Of a stretch of DNA of 64,000 bases, positions 48,179 to 58,097 are shown piece after piece (positions within the stretch are counted from its first letter, which is position 1; each line of letters begins with the position of its first letter). The stretch lies in assembly GCA_963691655.1 (NCBI GenBank), contig OY829329.1:23983883-24047882 (forward strand), written 5' to 3'. The notes beneath the pieces were generated by a model. That model did not search any database. It was not told where the DNA came from and saw only the letters and a program-made list of their open reading frames with translations. The translations under genes and the position numbers were made by a program. Source of the stretch: Toxonevra muliebris (lineage: Eukaryota; Arthropoda; Insecta; Diptera; Pallopteridae).

Positions 48179-51100
48179 TTAGTTTGATAAAACAATTAAT
48201 TTAGTAAGAGAGCGAGTGATGATCCCACGATCAGTTTTAATATCTGCGACCCTATCTCGTTTATTCTTACCAGGATAAACTGTAAGAACTCTTCCTAAGC
48301 GCCATAAAGTAGGAGGAAGATTTTCTTGACTGAAAATAACTAAGTCGTCCACCGAAAGGTTTCTGGAAGGAAATTGCCACTTGTAACGTTTATGTAACTC
48401 TTTAAGGTACTCCTCTTTCCACCTCAAAGCAATTTGTTGGCTTAAAGCTTTCATTTTTTGCCATCTATTGATTATGCTTATTGATTTATCAGAAATAATT
48501 TGCTCTGGAGGAGCCAAAAGTGGTCCTCCTGTGAGGAAATGACCTGGAGTCAAAGGAGATACGTCAGTTGGATTTTCTGACATGGGACTAATTGGCCGAG
48601 AGTTTAGACAAGCTTCAATTCTAGACAAAAGTGTTGAGAACTCTTCGAAAGTGTATCTATGAGGTGAAGCTAATTTACGAAAATGGAGTTTGAAACTTTT
48701 AACTCCTGCTTCCCATAAACCACCCATGTGGGGAGAGCCAGCGGGAATGAAATTCCATTTGATTGCATGATGAGAGAAGCTATTACAAACAGAATCCCTA
48801 AATTGCTTCATGAATTGTTCGAAGTCCTTTTTAAATGTCTTTGACGCACCAACAAAATTGGTACCATTGTCAGAATATATCGTATCTGGACATCCTCGAC
48901 GTGAAGTAAATCGAGTGAAAGCGGCTAAAAAGGCAGGCGATGAAAGGTCGCTAACCGCTTCTAAATGGATAGCTTTAGTCGAAAAGCAGACAAAGATACA
49001 TACGTAACCTTTAGTAATAAGGCATGCTCTACCTGTATAGTTTTTGATTTCGAAAGGGCCAGCAAAGTCAACCCCGGTATTATGAAACGAACGATTGAGA
49101 ACAGTGCGCTCTGGAGGCAAAGCAGCCATGATTTGAGACGCTTTACGTTTTTTATCAAGTAAACATATTTTGCATTTATGAATTAATGTTTTAATAAGGT
49201 TTTTAGCTTTCGGAATCCAATATTCCTGTCGAATCAAACGTAAAGTGAGTGAATTGCCACCGTGTATGGTTATATTATGAATGAATGAAACTAAAAGATG
49301 AGAAAATTTACTATTATATGGTAGAATTATCGGATGTCTTTCACTAAAGGAAAGAGTTGGAGAATGTGCAAGACGACCATTAATTCGCATAATATTTTCC
49401 CTATCTAAGAAAGGATTCAAAGTAAGAATATTGCTTTTCGAATTGAGAGGTTTTTTGTCGACTAAACATTTGTATTCTGACGAGAAATACATTTTCTGGC
49501 AGAGAGAAATCAAACAATTTTTTGTGTTTCGTATTTCTGCATTCGAAATAGCAACCGTATTGTAATTAAAATTATCTTTTAAACGACGATGAGTTTTGTG
49601 ATAGAAGCGAGGCACGTAAGAAATCACACGTAGTGCTCGTGAAAAGGAGGAAAATCTATCAAGAATATCATCTTCAACATCTAAAAGCGTGCTAAGAACC
49701 TTGACATTTCTGACTTCTATTAATGTTTCCAGATTGTTTAATTTAGAAGGTGGCCACTCAGACATATCTAAGCAGAGCCACACCGGTCCATGCCACCATA
49801 ACGAATTTTCATTTAACTCTTGAGGAATGAGACCTCGGCTACATAACTCAGCAGGATTATCATGTGTATCAACGTGAAACCAGTTTTTAGCATACGGCTT
49901 CTGTTGTATTTTGCTAACACGGTTAGCGACAAAGGTCGACCATGTACTTGGTGTTTTTTGAAGCCATGATAACACAATAGTTGAATCGGTCCAGCAAAAA
50001 ACTTCATTAACAATAATATCAAGTTCAGGCATAAGTGAATCAAGCATTTCAGATAAAAGGACTGCCCCACATAGCTCCAATCTTGGTAAAGAAACAGTTT
50101 TTATCGGAGCTACTCTTGTTTTTGATACAAGTAAATGGGTGCAAAAAACGTTTGTTGGTTTACGGATGCGGATATAGATCGCCGCCCCGTATGCTTTCTC
50201 TGAGGCATCAGAAAAAGCATGGATTTGTACTTGGTCTTCTGGAGTATAATCAATCCAACGAGGAATTTTTATCATATTTATGTGCGGATAATTTTCAAGA
50301 AATTCTTGCCATTTTTTTTCAGTGGATACCGGAAGTAAATCATCCCAACCTATATTATCAAGCCAAACAATTTGCATCAAGATTTTAGCTATTACGATAA
50401 TAGGTGTCAACCACCCTACAGGGTCAAAGAGTTTAGCGATCATAGAAAGAATTTCTCTCTTCGTATGTGAGCCTTTGCACTGAATAGAGGGGACTTTAAA
50501 GTAAAATTTATCAATGCACGCATTCCAACGGACGCCTAATGTTTTTGCAACACTAGAATCTTCAAAGTTGAGAAATTCAATATCTAATAAATGTGCTTTA
50601 GGCAAATCATTAAGGATTTCCTTGCTGTTTGACGTCCATTTGCGTAAAGAAAAACCTGCAGAATTTAAAGCAGCTATAAGTTCATTGCGTGCTTTGATAG
50701 CTGATTGCAGATTGTGCGCGCCGGCGAGAACATCATCGACGTACATTGACTTTCTAAGTATATGTGCAGCTAAGGGATACCTATCTTGAACATCATTTGC
50801 TAGCTGTAGAAGCGTTCGTATCGCAAGATAGGGTGCACAGTTTACCCCAAAAGTTACAGTTTGTAACTCATACTCTTTAATTTCAAAGTCAGGAGAAGAG
50901 CGGTATAAAATTCGTTGAAAAGATCTATGTGCTGGATCGACCAGAATTTGACGATACATCTTTTGAATATCACTATTGAAAACAAATTGGAATAGCCGCC
51001 ATCGCAAAAGAAGTTGGGCTAAGTCTGCTTGAAGGACTGGTCCAACATGTAACATATCGTTGAGGCTACATCCATTAGAAGTCTTATTTGAGGCATTAAA

Positions 51101-53551
51101 AACAACACGAAGTGATGTGGTAAGACTTTCAGGTTTTATGACAGGGTGATGCGGTAGGTAGCAAAGTCCAAAGGAATCCTGAATTGTATCGTGAGGCGAA
51201 TCAATTTCTTTCATATGATCTAAAATAGAATACTCTTCTATGACCTTATCATATAAAACTTTAAAGTCAGGTTTGTTGAGCAATGAATCTTCATTGCGAA
51301 GGAATTGCCGTAAAGCGCTTTGTCTCGAATAACCTAAATGAATTTCTGAAGGATAATTAGTTTTAAAAGGAAGAGACACGATATATCGACCTTCTTCATT
51401 TCGCCGAGTAGTTTTAATGTAATTATTTTCGCACCATTTGTCTGCGTCCGAAAGAATTTTCTTTTTGGGTAGTTCTTCAATTTCCCAAAACCGAGTAAGT
51501 AAATTATCTAACGAATAATTTGTTAAAATTTCTATTTTCGTAGAGTAGCAAGAAATGTTGGAAGTAGGTACTGGACCAGTTAAAATCCAGCCAAATATAG
51601 TTTGTTGAGCAGTCAGGGTACCAAGTAATTTACGTTGAATGCCGTCGAGAATGACATGAGGATATAAATCTGCTCCAATTAAAATATCGACCGATGAATG
51701 TTGCCAAAAATGTGGATCTGCCCACTTAAGATTAGGTAGTTGGTTACGAAGTTGAGATTCAATTATCCCGGATGGTAAATTTCCAGTAATTTGAGGTAGC
51801 ACGAGAGCATAGCCTTCTATTTGAATAGATGTATCAAGAGGAGAACCGAGAGTAAATGAACAAGTTTTGTTAGAATTTGCAGATACAGACTGATTAATAC
51901 CAGATATTTTAGCTTGAACAGAAGCAGTAGGTAATTTAAGCAATTTACGAAGTCGATCAGAAATGAAAGAGGCTTCAGACGCAGGGTCTATTAATGCTCG
52001 AGCTAAATAAAATGAATCTAAATGACAAACATGAACTTCAGCCGTTCCTAAGAGAACACTAGTACCCCGAAAAGTCGAAAAACTTTGAGAATTTGTAGTA
52101 CTGTTTAAAGCAGTGGACTGTATTTGTTGATGGAAAGTTTGTTGCTCAATGGGGCGTGGCCTCGATTGAGATATTGTAGTTTGTTGAGTGGAGCGTGACC
52201 CCGAAACAGCATTTGAAACCGTAGACACTGGCTCAGTGGAGCGAAACCCCGACGGAGCAGGCAGGTTTGTAGGAGAATTTTCAATGGAACGTGATCCCGA
52301 TTGACCATTCGAATTTGAAGAAAAATCTTTGTGCAATAGCGTATGATGACGTTTATTGCATACAGAGCAGTTATATGTACTTTGACAATCTCGAAGTTGA
52401 TGAGTTTTAGAAAGGCAGTTTAAACAACAATTGAAGCGTTTTACGTTCAAATATCTATCATTTACTTGCATATTGAGAAAACGTTTGCAAACACGTAATA
52501 AATGAGGCTGTCTGCAAAGAACACAATTCGAATTTGACACATTGGCATGATACGTATGCATGGTCTTTTTAGAATTATTAAAGTGGGGGTTTAACGATTT
52601 ATTTGTATTGTACTGTATATGTTTGCTAGTACTAGGGCCTTTTAATTCTTCGACACATTCTAGCGTTCTGAATCTAGTAGTAAGAAATGCGTCAAGCTCT
52701 ACCCACTTAGGAAGAGCAGACTTGTTTTTAATACCTTGTTCCCATAAAGCAATAGTATTTTGAGGTAATCTTTGAATACAAAGGTAAATTATAATTGGAT
52801 CCCAGTGTGAAACATTAACACTATAAAGCTGTAAAGCTGTTAAACAATTGTTAATGCCACGTTGTAATGTCCTAAGACCTGATCCAGTTTCTAAGGAAAG
52901 CACAGGCAAATCAAAAAGAACTTTTATTTGACTATTGACCAAAATACGTTGGTTATTGAATGCGTCACTTAAATTTTTCCAGGCGTATTCAAAACCTTCG
53001 TTAGTCAAAGGACTCTTTTGAACGATTTCTCTAGCTTCCCCACTAGTTTTTTGAATCAGATGATATAATTTCTCAACATTACTTAAGCGAGAATTCTTTA
53101 TATAAATTGCTGTGAATAAATCGCGAAATGTTGGCCAAGTGAGGTAATCGCCATGAAAAACTTCGATATCGCACGGTGGAAGAGATATCTTACTAAATTG
53201 AGATATTTCTTGCTCAAAATAATTGTGAGGTGTAGATGTTTGTCGCTGAGTAGGCACCATGAAATCAGATTCATGAATTTTTTCATTTATTTTAGCAAGA
53301 CATAAAACATAGCACCTATAGGTATTATTGTATTTAGAGTCAACAACAGTAATATCTTCAGCACTTGAATTATCAAACGACGCTAGACATTTGTCGTAAA
53401 TTGTTTTTACTTGAGACCATAGTGTTTTAAGTTCAGTACCTTGAACATCTAAAGTGAATTTGGTATGGTCCTCAGGCTTTATGTTTGAAAAATTAGATTC
53501 AAATTTAAAAATTTGATCTGAAGCTCTAATAAAATCATCTAGCGTAGGCAT
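48179..53551 (-). CDS. BEL/Pao Gag-Pol polyprotein
   Basis: Intact single frame of 1790 residues, starting MPTLDDFIRA. In order: DUF1759-type Gag (about 120-290), zinc-knuckle series from C343 to about 405, a Ser/Gln-rich linker, aspartic protease of DUF1758 type with active-site D522 in ALIDPASE, reverse transcriptase with YVDD at 937-940, RNase H with D1115 in FSDASEKAYG and later E and D residues (LPRLELCGA, CWTDSTIVLSW), integrase with an HHCC finger (HNITIHGG, CKIC) and the catalytic set D1495 (GVDFAGPF), D1561 (YSDNGTNF) and E1614 (GGLWEAGVK), and the C-terminal DUF5641-type domain. No stop or frameshift, so it is probably active or recently active. The protease has P where most have S or T after the aspartate. 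Confidence 0.95.
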   Translation of the reverse strand: MPTLDDFIRASDQIFKFESNFSNIKPEDHTKFTLDVQGTELKTLWSQVKTIYDKCLASFDNSSAEDITVVDSKYNNTYRCYVLCLAKINEKIHESDFMVPTQRQTSTPHNYFEQEISQFSKISLPPCDIEVFHGDYLTWPTFRDLFTAIYIKNSRLSNVEKLYHLIQKTSGEAREIVQKSPLTNEGFEYAWKNLSDAFNNQRILVNSQIKVLFDLPVLSLETGSGLRTLQRGINNCLTALQLYSVNVSHWDPIIIYLCIQRLPQNTIALWEQGIKNKSALPKWVELDAFLTTRFRTLECVEELKGPSTSKHIQYNTNKSLNPHFNNSKKTMHTYHANVSNSNCVLCRQPHLLRVCKRFLNMQVNDRYLNVKRFNCCLNCLSKTHQLRDCQSTYNCSVCNKRHHTLLHKDFSSNSNGQSGSRSIENSPTNLPAPSGFRSTEPVSTVSNAVSGSRSTQQTTISQSRPRPIEQQTFHQQIQSTALNSTTNSQSFSTFRGTSVLLGTAEVHVCHLDSFYLARALIDPASEASFISDRLRKLLKLPTASVQAKISGINQSVSANSNKTCSFTLGSPLDTSIQIEGYALVLPQITGNLPSGIIESQLRNQLPNLKWADPHFWQHSSVDILIGADLYPHVILDGIQRKLLGTLTAQQTIFGWILTGPVPTSNISCYSTKIEILTNYSLDNLLTRFWEIEELPKKKILSDADKWCENNYIKTTRRNEEGRYIVSLPFKTNYPSEIHLGYSRQSALRQFLRNEDSLLNKPDFKVLYDKVIEEYSILDHMKEIDSPHDTIQDSFGLCYLPHHPVIKPESLTTSLRVVFNASNKTSNGCSLNDMLHVGPVLQADLAQLLLRWRLFQFVFNSDIQKMYRQILVDPAHRSFQRILYRSSPDFEIKEYELQTVTFGVNCAPYLAIRTLLQLANDVQDRYPLAAHILRKSMYVDDVLAGAHNLQSAIKARNELIAALNSAGFSLRKWTSNSKEILNDLPKAHLLDIEFLNFEDSSVAKTLGVRWNACIDKFYFKVPSIQCKGSHTKREILSMIAKLFDPVGWLTPIIVIAKILMQIVWLDNIGWDDLLPVSTEKKWQEFLENYPHINMIKIPRWIDYTPEDQVQIHAFSDASEKAYGAAIYIRIRKPTNVFCTHLLVSKTRVAPIKTVSLPRLELCGAVLLSEMLDSLMPELDIIVNEVFCWTDSTIVLSWLQKTPSTWSTFVANRVSKIQQKPYAKNWFHVDTHDNPAELCSRGLIPQELNENSLWWHGPVWLCLDMSEWPPSKLNNLETLIEVRNVKVLSTLLDVEDDILDRFSSFSRALRVISYVPRFYHKTHRRLKDNFNYNTVAISNAEIRNTKNCLISLCQKMYFSSEYKCLVDKKPLNSKSNILTLNPFLDRENIMRINGRLAHSPTLSFSERHPIILPYNSKFSHLLVSFIHNITIHGGNSLTLRLIRQEYWIPKAKNLIKTLIHKCKICLLDKKRKASQIMAALPPERTVLNRSFHNTGVDFAGPFEIKNYTGRACLITKGYVCIFVCFSTKAIHLEAVSDLSSPAFLAAFTRFTSRRGCPDTIYSDNGTNFVGASKTFKKDFEQFMKQFRDSVCNSFSHHAIKWNFIPAGSPHMGGLWEAGVKSFKLHFRKLASPHRYTFEEFSTLLSRIEACLNSRPISPMSENPTDVSPLTPGHFLTGGPLLAPPEQIISDKSISIINRWQKMKALSQQIALRWKEEYLKELHKRYKWQFPSRNLSVDDLVIFSQENLPPTLWRLGRVLTVYPGKNKRDRVADIKTDRGIITRSLTKLIVLSN

Positions 53552-54758
53552 ATTTGCAATTTATTTAACGTATTATCGTAAAGATGTGCAAAAAAATAAA
53601 GAAAAATCAAATTTAATTTCAATAAAAATTTTAATCAAAAAACAGAAAGAAATATGAAAATGATTTTCAAAGAAATTACGTTGTTCACTATTGATCACTA
53701 AAATGCAAAAAATATTCAAAAACACTTCATCACTTTTTGCGTAGAATAATTTTTAAAGTAGCGTAATTAAGTAAATAATTTTGATTTAGTTAGTATGTAA
53801 GATAATATTATGGAATATTTAAAAGATTGAATGCTTATTTGTTTTAGTTATTTATAAAAAAATAGTTTCTTAAATTTTATATGAGGAGAGTAGCACATAA
53901 GGGTTAAAAAACATATGTTCGAAAGTTCAACAACCTTTTCTTTAAATTTGTAGAGTTTGCTCTATATATTAAAATGTACAGCTTAATTATATGTATGTAC
54001 CGACAAATGAGAGCGATAGTGGGATGTTCAAAATTTTGATATATATGTATTAGCTTAACGAAAGCGAGAATGCATAGAAAAAATGATTACTAAGCTAAGC
54101 ACTAATAAAGCACCAACAATTTTAACGGTATGTTATTTTCGATTGGAAGACGAAATCAAACTGTTTTATGAAGAATTACAGGGTCCGCCTACATTAAATT
54201 TACATATATATAAATGATATCCGCTTTAACGGAATTAAACTTTGTTGATATATATTAAAAATTGACAAATAGAAAAAAGCAACTCACTAATTTTTGGAAA
54301 ATGGCGATCGCCGATAATTATTGGTATCTTTGGCACTTAGGTACAAAAAAAAATTGTTCTTTTTTTTTCACACAGTTTTGTTGGTACACCTTGTACTTAT
54401 ATGCATGCCGATGTTATACACACTATTTTGTTGTTGCTATTATGTTTTTTTTTTTGTATATAAATTTTAGGCTGTTTGTTTTAGGTTTAATATTTTTAAA
54501 CGCGATTTGCTCAATAAATTAACTTAACTAACTAAACGCACCTTTCAAGTAAAATTTTGACGCAAGACTGAGGTTCCAACGATGTAAGCGTTTTGCTACC
54601 TGCTGTGTAGATGATGTATGTATGTACGTGGATGTTGTGTAGGATTCTTGTACAATTATTTGCAGAGACCCAGGGGAAGATCGTAGATCGCAATGCTAAT
54701 AGGTGAAAATATGGAAGAAATATGTTAGACGTGGTGCAATTCGGTTGAAGGACCAAAA
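53552..54758 (-). other. 5' leader of the BEL element
   Basis: About 1.2 kb between the 5' LTR and the Gag start, AT-rich, without a coding frame on the minus strand. It contains a possible splice donor (gaaag then gtgcgt) with the cut at 54542/54541, which could serve a spliced message for the second ORF. Packaging signals cannot be recognised by eye. Confidence 0.5.
54738..54755 (-). other. Primer binding site
   Basis: Three bases inside the 5' LTR the minus strand reads TGGTCCTTC then aaccgaatt. TGG plus TCCTTC would pair with a tRNA 3' end GAAGGA-CCA, as in insect tRNA-Tyr; the remaining bases match only loosely. The tRNA assignment is an inference from memory of the tRNA sequence. Confidence 0.5.
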
Positions 54759-55091
54759 TGTTAATGCATTGGCTGGATTCAAAGCAAAATCTCCCAGGTG
54801 TGCTCGCAAAGTAAAAATAAGAAAAAATATAACACAAGGGTTTTATATTGTATTAAAGTTTCAGGTTTTATTGAATATAAATGCTTACGTGTTCGCTTGT
54901 TGAAAAAGGTATCAAGAGTGATTATTAACAAGGATGTCAAAACGGACATAAGCTAGCATCATAGAACCGATGTAAAGAAAAGCTTTTTCTAACAACGGTT
55001 TCTTGCAAAAAGCGAACAGCTATATTCGAATTTAAATATATTGATTTAGATAAAAGATAAATACACTGAAAGAAGGAATATGGCTTAAACA
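54759..55091 (-). repeat. BEL/Pao LTR (5' LTR in element orientation)
   Basis: Second 333-bp LTR, starting TGTTAATGCA and ending GGCTTAAACA on the + strand, followed by the second copy of ATGGG at 55092-55096. In element orientation this one drives transcription. No base difference from the other LTR was found. Confidence 0.93.
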
Positions 55092-55096
55092 ATGGG
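55092..55096 (+). other. Target site duplication of the BEL element, right copy
   Basis: ATGGG directly follows the right LTR and equals 46757-46761. After it the interrupted MULE sequence resumes (tatataatgaaatctg). Confidence 0.85.
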
Positions 55097-55115
55097 TATA
55101 TAATGAAATCTGTAT

Positions 55116-55280
55116 GAATTCGGGATTGTGGCGTTCGGGATTATGGCTTTCGGGCAAGTGGCATTTCGGGATATTGGTTTTTCAAGAAAATGAATTTTCG
55201 GGATTGTGGCCCAATACCATAAAATTTTTTTCGGGATTTTGTCCATTCGGGCTTTTGTAATTCGGGAGTTTGGGGTGCTC
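55116..55280 (+). repeat. Right terminal inverted repeat of the MULE
   Basis: Repeats of ttcggga and ttcgggcaagtggc form the reverse complement of the left arm. Near the outer end tttcgggattttgtcc, attcgggcttttgtaat and tcgggagtttggggtg mirror the left sequence with mismatches and small gaps. The inner palindrome of the left arm is not present here. Confidence 0.7.
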
Positions 55281-55687
55281 CCTTCTTCTTCTCCTCTTTT
55301 TTTTTTAATATTACAATATTTTTCGTACCAGACGGATCCAACCCAAAACGCCAGAAATAACATAATGTTAGTTCAAAGCTGATTAGAAAATAAGTTAAGC
55401 ATAAATCGCGCATTAATATAGATTGAGATGCTGCTTTTCACAAATTTCACTAGCTCTTGCCGTTCGGATTTGACTGACTCAAGAAGTTGTAGATTATTTT
55501 CTTTCGTACAAAAACAAAAGCCTTAATATGCACTCTAAACTGCTTTTACCTGGAGAAAAAAATAAAAAAATTCTGATAAGCAAAATATAAAAAATATGAA
55601 AATTGAGGAATTATTAATTTGGTAAAGAAAAAATATCAATTTTACGCCAAAAATCAGTCGAATTTTATTTCATAAACCCTACTATAT
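55281..55687. other. Noncoding sequence between mobile elements
   Basis: AT-rich DNA with no gene recognised. The exact outer boundary of the MULE may lie within the first bases of this stretch. Confidence 0.4.
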
Positions 55688-57051
55688 CACAATGCAACAA
55701 AAATTTTTTGCGCGAGATTTTCTTTCAGCTTTATAGTAATTTATGGTCGCTGATCACGACTACGTACTCAGTTTTTCTCTATCACTATCTACAATATGGG
55801 CCTGATGTCAGAAAGAAGGGCAAGGGCACGAGGAAGGGCAAGTGATGGAGGAAAAATTGGTAAACAAAATTGTTTATCTCATTGTGCTAAACAACTTTGC
55901 TTCACATATTAATTTCGTATCTGTTGAAACAAAGAAATTTCCTAATAGCCTCTGAAGACCCCATTTTTCCGATTTCAGTTCCATATTAAGGGAGAACTAG
56001 ATAGAGTGATAGAGAAAAACTGAGTAGGGTAGAAGGGGGAGCATTCTCCACTTTTTTTTAAAGTGTTGTCTAGGTTAAACTAATAGCTTTTTTTGGAAAA
56101 TTATTTTTTAATTAGAAATTCACATTTATTAGCTTTCCTATGCTATCTTTATGAGTTGATTATCTTAATGATTTCTATTATTTTTTTGATGATTTTCCAA
56201 GTAGTGCAAAATGGTAAAAGTGCCCCAGTCATGGGGTACATTCGTCAAGGGGGTGGGGTGCAACCGCCAAGGAATAAAATTCAAGGTTTTTCATAAAGTA
56301 ATAGTTATTTTTTTTTGTTCTTGTATATTATTGTACTATTACATATTATCAGTCAGAATAAGTTCTACTTATTTTTAATTTATGAAAATTTATTTATAAC
56401 ATAAAGTAACAAAAATATAAATGATTCATTTTTAAAATATTTTGTTAAAAAATATAAGTTATTTATTAAAAAATTAAGCATTTGTATATACATGTAAATA
56501 AAAGTGGATAGTACTGATCCAGAGGAATTTATTTAGATGTGACTTAATTTAACATTATAATGTCTAAAATTTATATCATATGCCATCGAAACCGCCCCAT
56601 CCGCATTCTGGTGAATGTGCCCCAGGAGCAACCACTTTCATAAAAACATTACTTTTTGAAACTTTTTGAACATTTATAAAAATAAAGTATTGCTTATTCT
56701 TTAATTAAATAACACCGGAATAACATAGTTGAACAACTTTTTTCTCACTCAATAAATAAAAAAGTTATTACAAGATTTACCTACTATCAAATATTTTTGC
56801 AACCACCCGAAAAACACAAAAACAAACTGTCAAAGTAGAAGGGATAAAAGATGATCGATAAAAACACAAATTATAGTTTGTTTCAATTATAAAACTTTCT
56901 TAAATTAGAAGATAAGGGGGTGGCAAATGTGCCCCAGTGGCGAATGCTCCCTCTTCTACCCTACGCAGTCGTGATCAGCGACCCTAAATTACTATAAGTC
57001 CGTTCGAAAATCTTGCGCATAAGACAAAAGTTGAAAATTTGTTGCACTGTG
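55688..57051 (+). mobile_element. Inverted-repeat (foldback/MITE-like) element interrupted by a second element
   Basis: The left arm 55688-55790 (cacaatgcaacaaaa to tttctctatcactatct) is the reverse complement of a right arm that lies in two pieces, 55999-56025 and 56962-57051. The two pieces join exactly across the inner element when it and one TA are removed. The uninterrupted element would be about 430 bp with arms of about 100 bp. No coding frame. The TSD is unclear. Confidence 0.7.
56027..56961 (+). mobile_element. Inner non-autonomous element with TA target duplication, 935 bp
   Basis: Ends GGGTAGAAG and CTTCTACCC are inverted over about 26 bp with two mismatches, and each side is flanked by TA (56025-56026 and 56962-56963). 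TA duplication is the mark of Tc1/mariner-type insertion. The inside has motifs such as gtgccccag and ggggtggcaaatgtgcccc but no transposase frame. Confidence 0.7.
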
Positions 57052-57308
57052 TACTCATTCGCATTCAAATTCATGTATCGTGAAATTTGACATCTCAAAA
57101 ATTTCTTAAAGAATGCAAAAATATGCATACATATGTCCCAGAGACCTGTAACAATTCACTTTTTTCAGTCACTCATGCAAAATAAAATGCAAGTACGTAC
57201 ATAGCGTTAAGAAAACACTACTACTACTGAAACTATTCGTACAAAAGAGAATTACACATCGTTTAATCCGTTGTGAGTATGAGTGTATAGTAAGAGTACT
57301 ACTCCTAT

Positions 57309-57393
57309 GGCTGATGTTACACCGTCAATGTTTTGCTGTCAATGTTTTTTGTTTTTACTCTCTTTTTTAATCGTTTTGTTTGATGCCCTGTTA
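57309..57393 (+). mobile_element. Partial copy of the ATGTTACAC inverted-repeat element
   Basis: ggctgatgttacaccgtcaatg, followed by ttttgctgtcaatg and on to gatgccctgtta, matches the first 80 bp of the two full copies that follow, then stops abruptly where the next copy begins. Confidence 0.65.
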
Positions 57394-58097
57394 GGCTGGT
57401 GTTACACGGTCAATGTTTTGCTGTCAATGTTTTCTGTTTTTACTCTCTTTTCGTCGTTTTGTTTGATGCCCTGTTACACTATCAATTTTTTGCTGAATGT
57501 TATTTTTTAATAGTTTTATCTGTAACTATGTTTTTCTAACTAAAAAGTATTTAATTGTATTTTGGAGTGAATGAAAATTCAACAATAGGAATGGAATTGG
57601 GTGGAAAATAATTGTAATGACAATATGAGATAATGTTGGTGGAAATAGCAACAAATTATACAAAAAAAAGATTGCATTTATATATGAAAAACGCAGAAAA
57701 ATAAGCTAGCTTTAAAATTTGCGAACTATTAAAATAAACTCCGCCACTTTGTTACTTTGCGATTGAATTACAATGTTTTCATAAAAATTATTAAGTATTT
57801 TTTTAAACAGCACTCATTTTCATAAACAAACAAAAGCCAAACAACGCAAAAGGTGGCAAAGAAAAAAAAATTATTTAAAAGTTAGTAAAAAGTCTAGTAT
57901 TTTTCATAAAATATTAGAATTTCCAATAAAATGCAACAGTGTATCTTCAGCAACCTCATTTTATTTGAAGTGATGCAGGTTTTTTTCGACAGTAAAAAAA
58001 TTTGAAGTGAAATGTGTTCATCCTCTCTTTTGCTCAGTGTTCATTTTTCAAAGCAACAACAATTGCATTGTTTGACAGCAAAACATTGATCGTGTAA
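57394..58097 (+). mobile_element. ATGTTACAC inverted-repeat element, full copy 1
   Basis: Starts ggctggtgttacacgg and tcaatgttttgctgtcaa; ends ttgacagcaaaacattgatc then gtgtaa, the reverse complement. About 704 bp, non-coding. The interior matches copy 2 almost throughout (for example gcaacagtgtatctt-agcaacctcatttt). Confidence 0.75.

Larger units (their letters stand above)
46762..55091 (-). mobile_element. BEL/Pao LTR retrotransposon, complete, 8.33 kb
   Basis: Two 333-bp direct repeats (46762-47094 and 54759-55091) start with TG and end with CA and flank an intact polyprotein on the minus strand. The target duplication is ATGGG. Reading both LTRs base by base I found no difference. Order on the minus strand: 5' LTR, primer site, leader of 1.2 kb, Gag-Pol, a second ORF, a short purine-rich stretch, 3' LTR. 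Everything needed for autonomous movement appears present. It inserted into the MULE 3' region. Confidence 0.93.
44810..55280 (+). mobile_element. MULE-type DNA transposon split by a BEL/Pao insertion
   Basis: Long imperfect terminal inverted repeats (about 44810-45007 and 55116-55280) enclose a FLYWCH plus MULE transposase gene on the + strand. Removing the BEL element (46762-55091) and one copy of the ATGGG duplication leaves an element of about 2.1 kb. The right arm follows the transposase gene at a normal distance. I could not identify the flanking target duplication expected for MULEs. Confidence 0.75.

Noticed and set aside
55085..55413. Minus-strand frames of about 90 codons near the right MULE arm
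   Set aside because: They are translations of the CCCGAA repeat arm and the adjoining AT-rich DNA, with no domain.
57283..57510. A 75-codon frame with repeated FLLSF/CCQCF units
   Set aside because: It is the translation of the duplicated ends of the ATGTTACAC inverted-repeat element.
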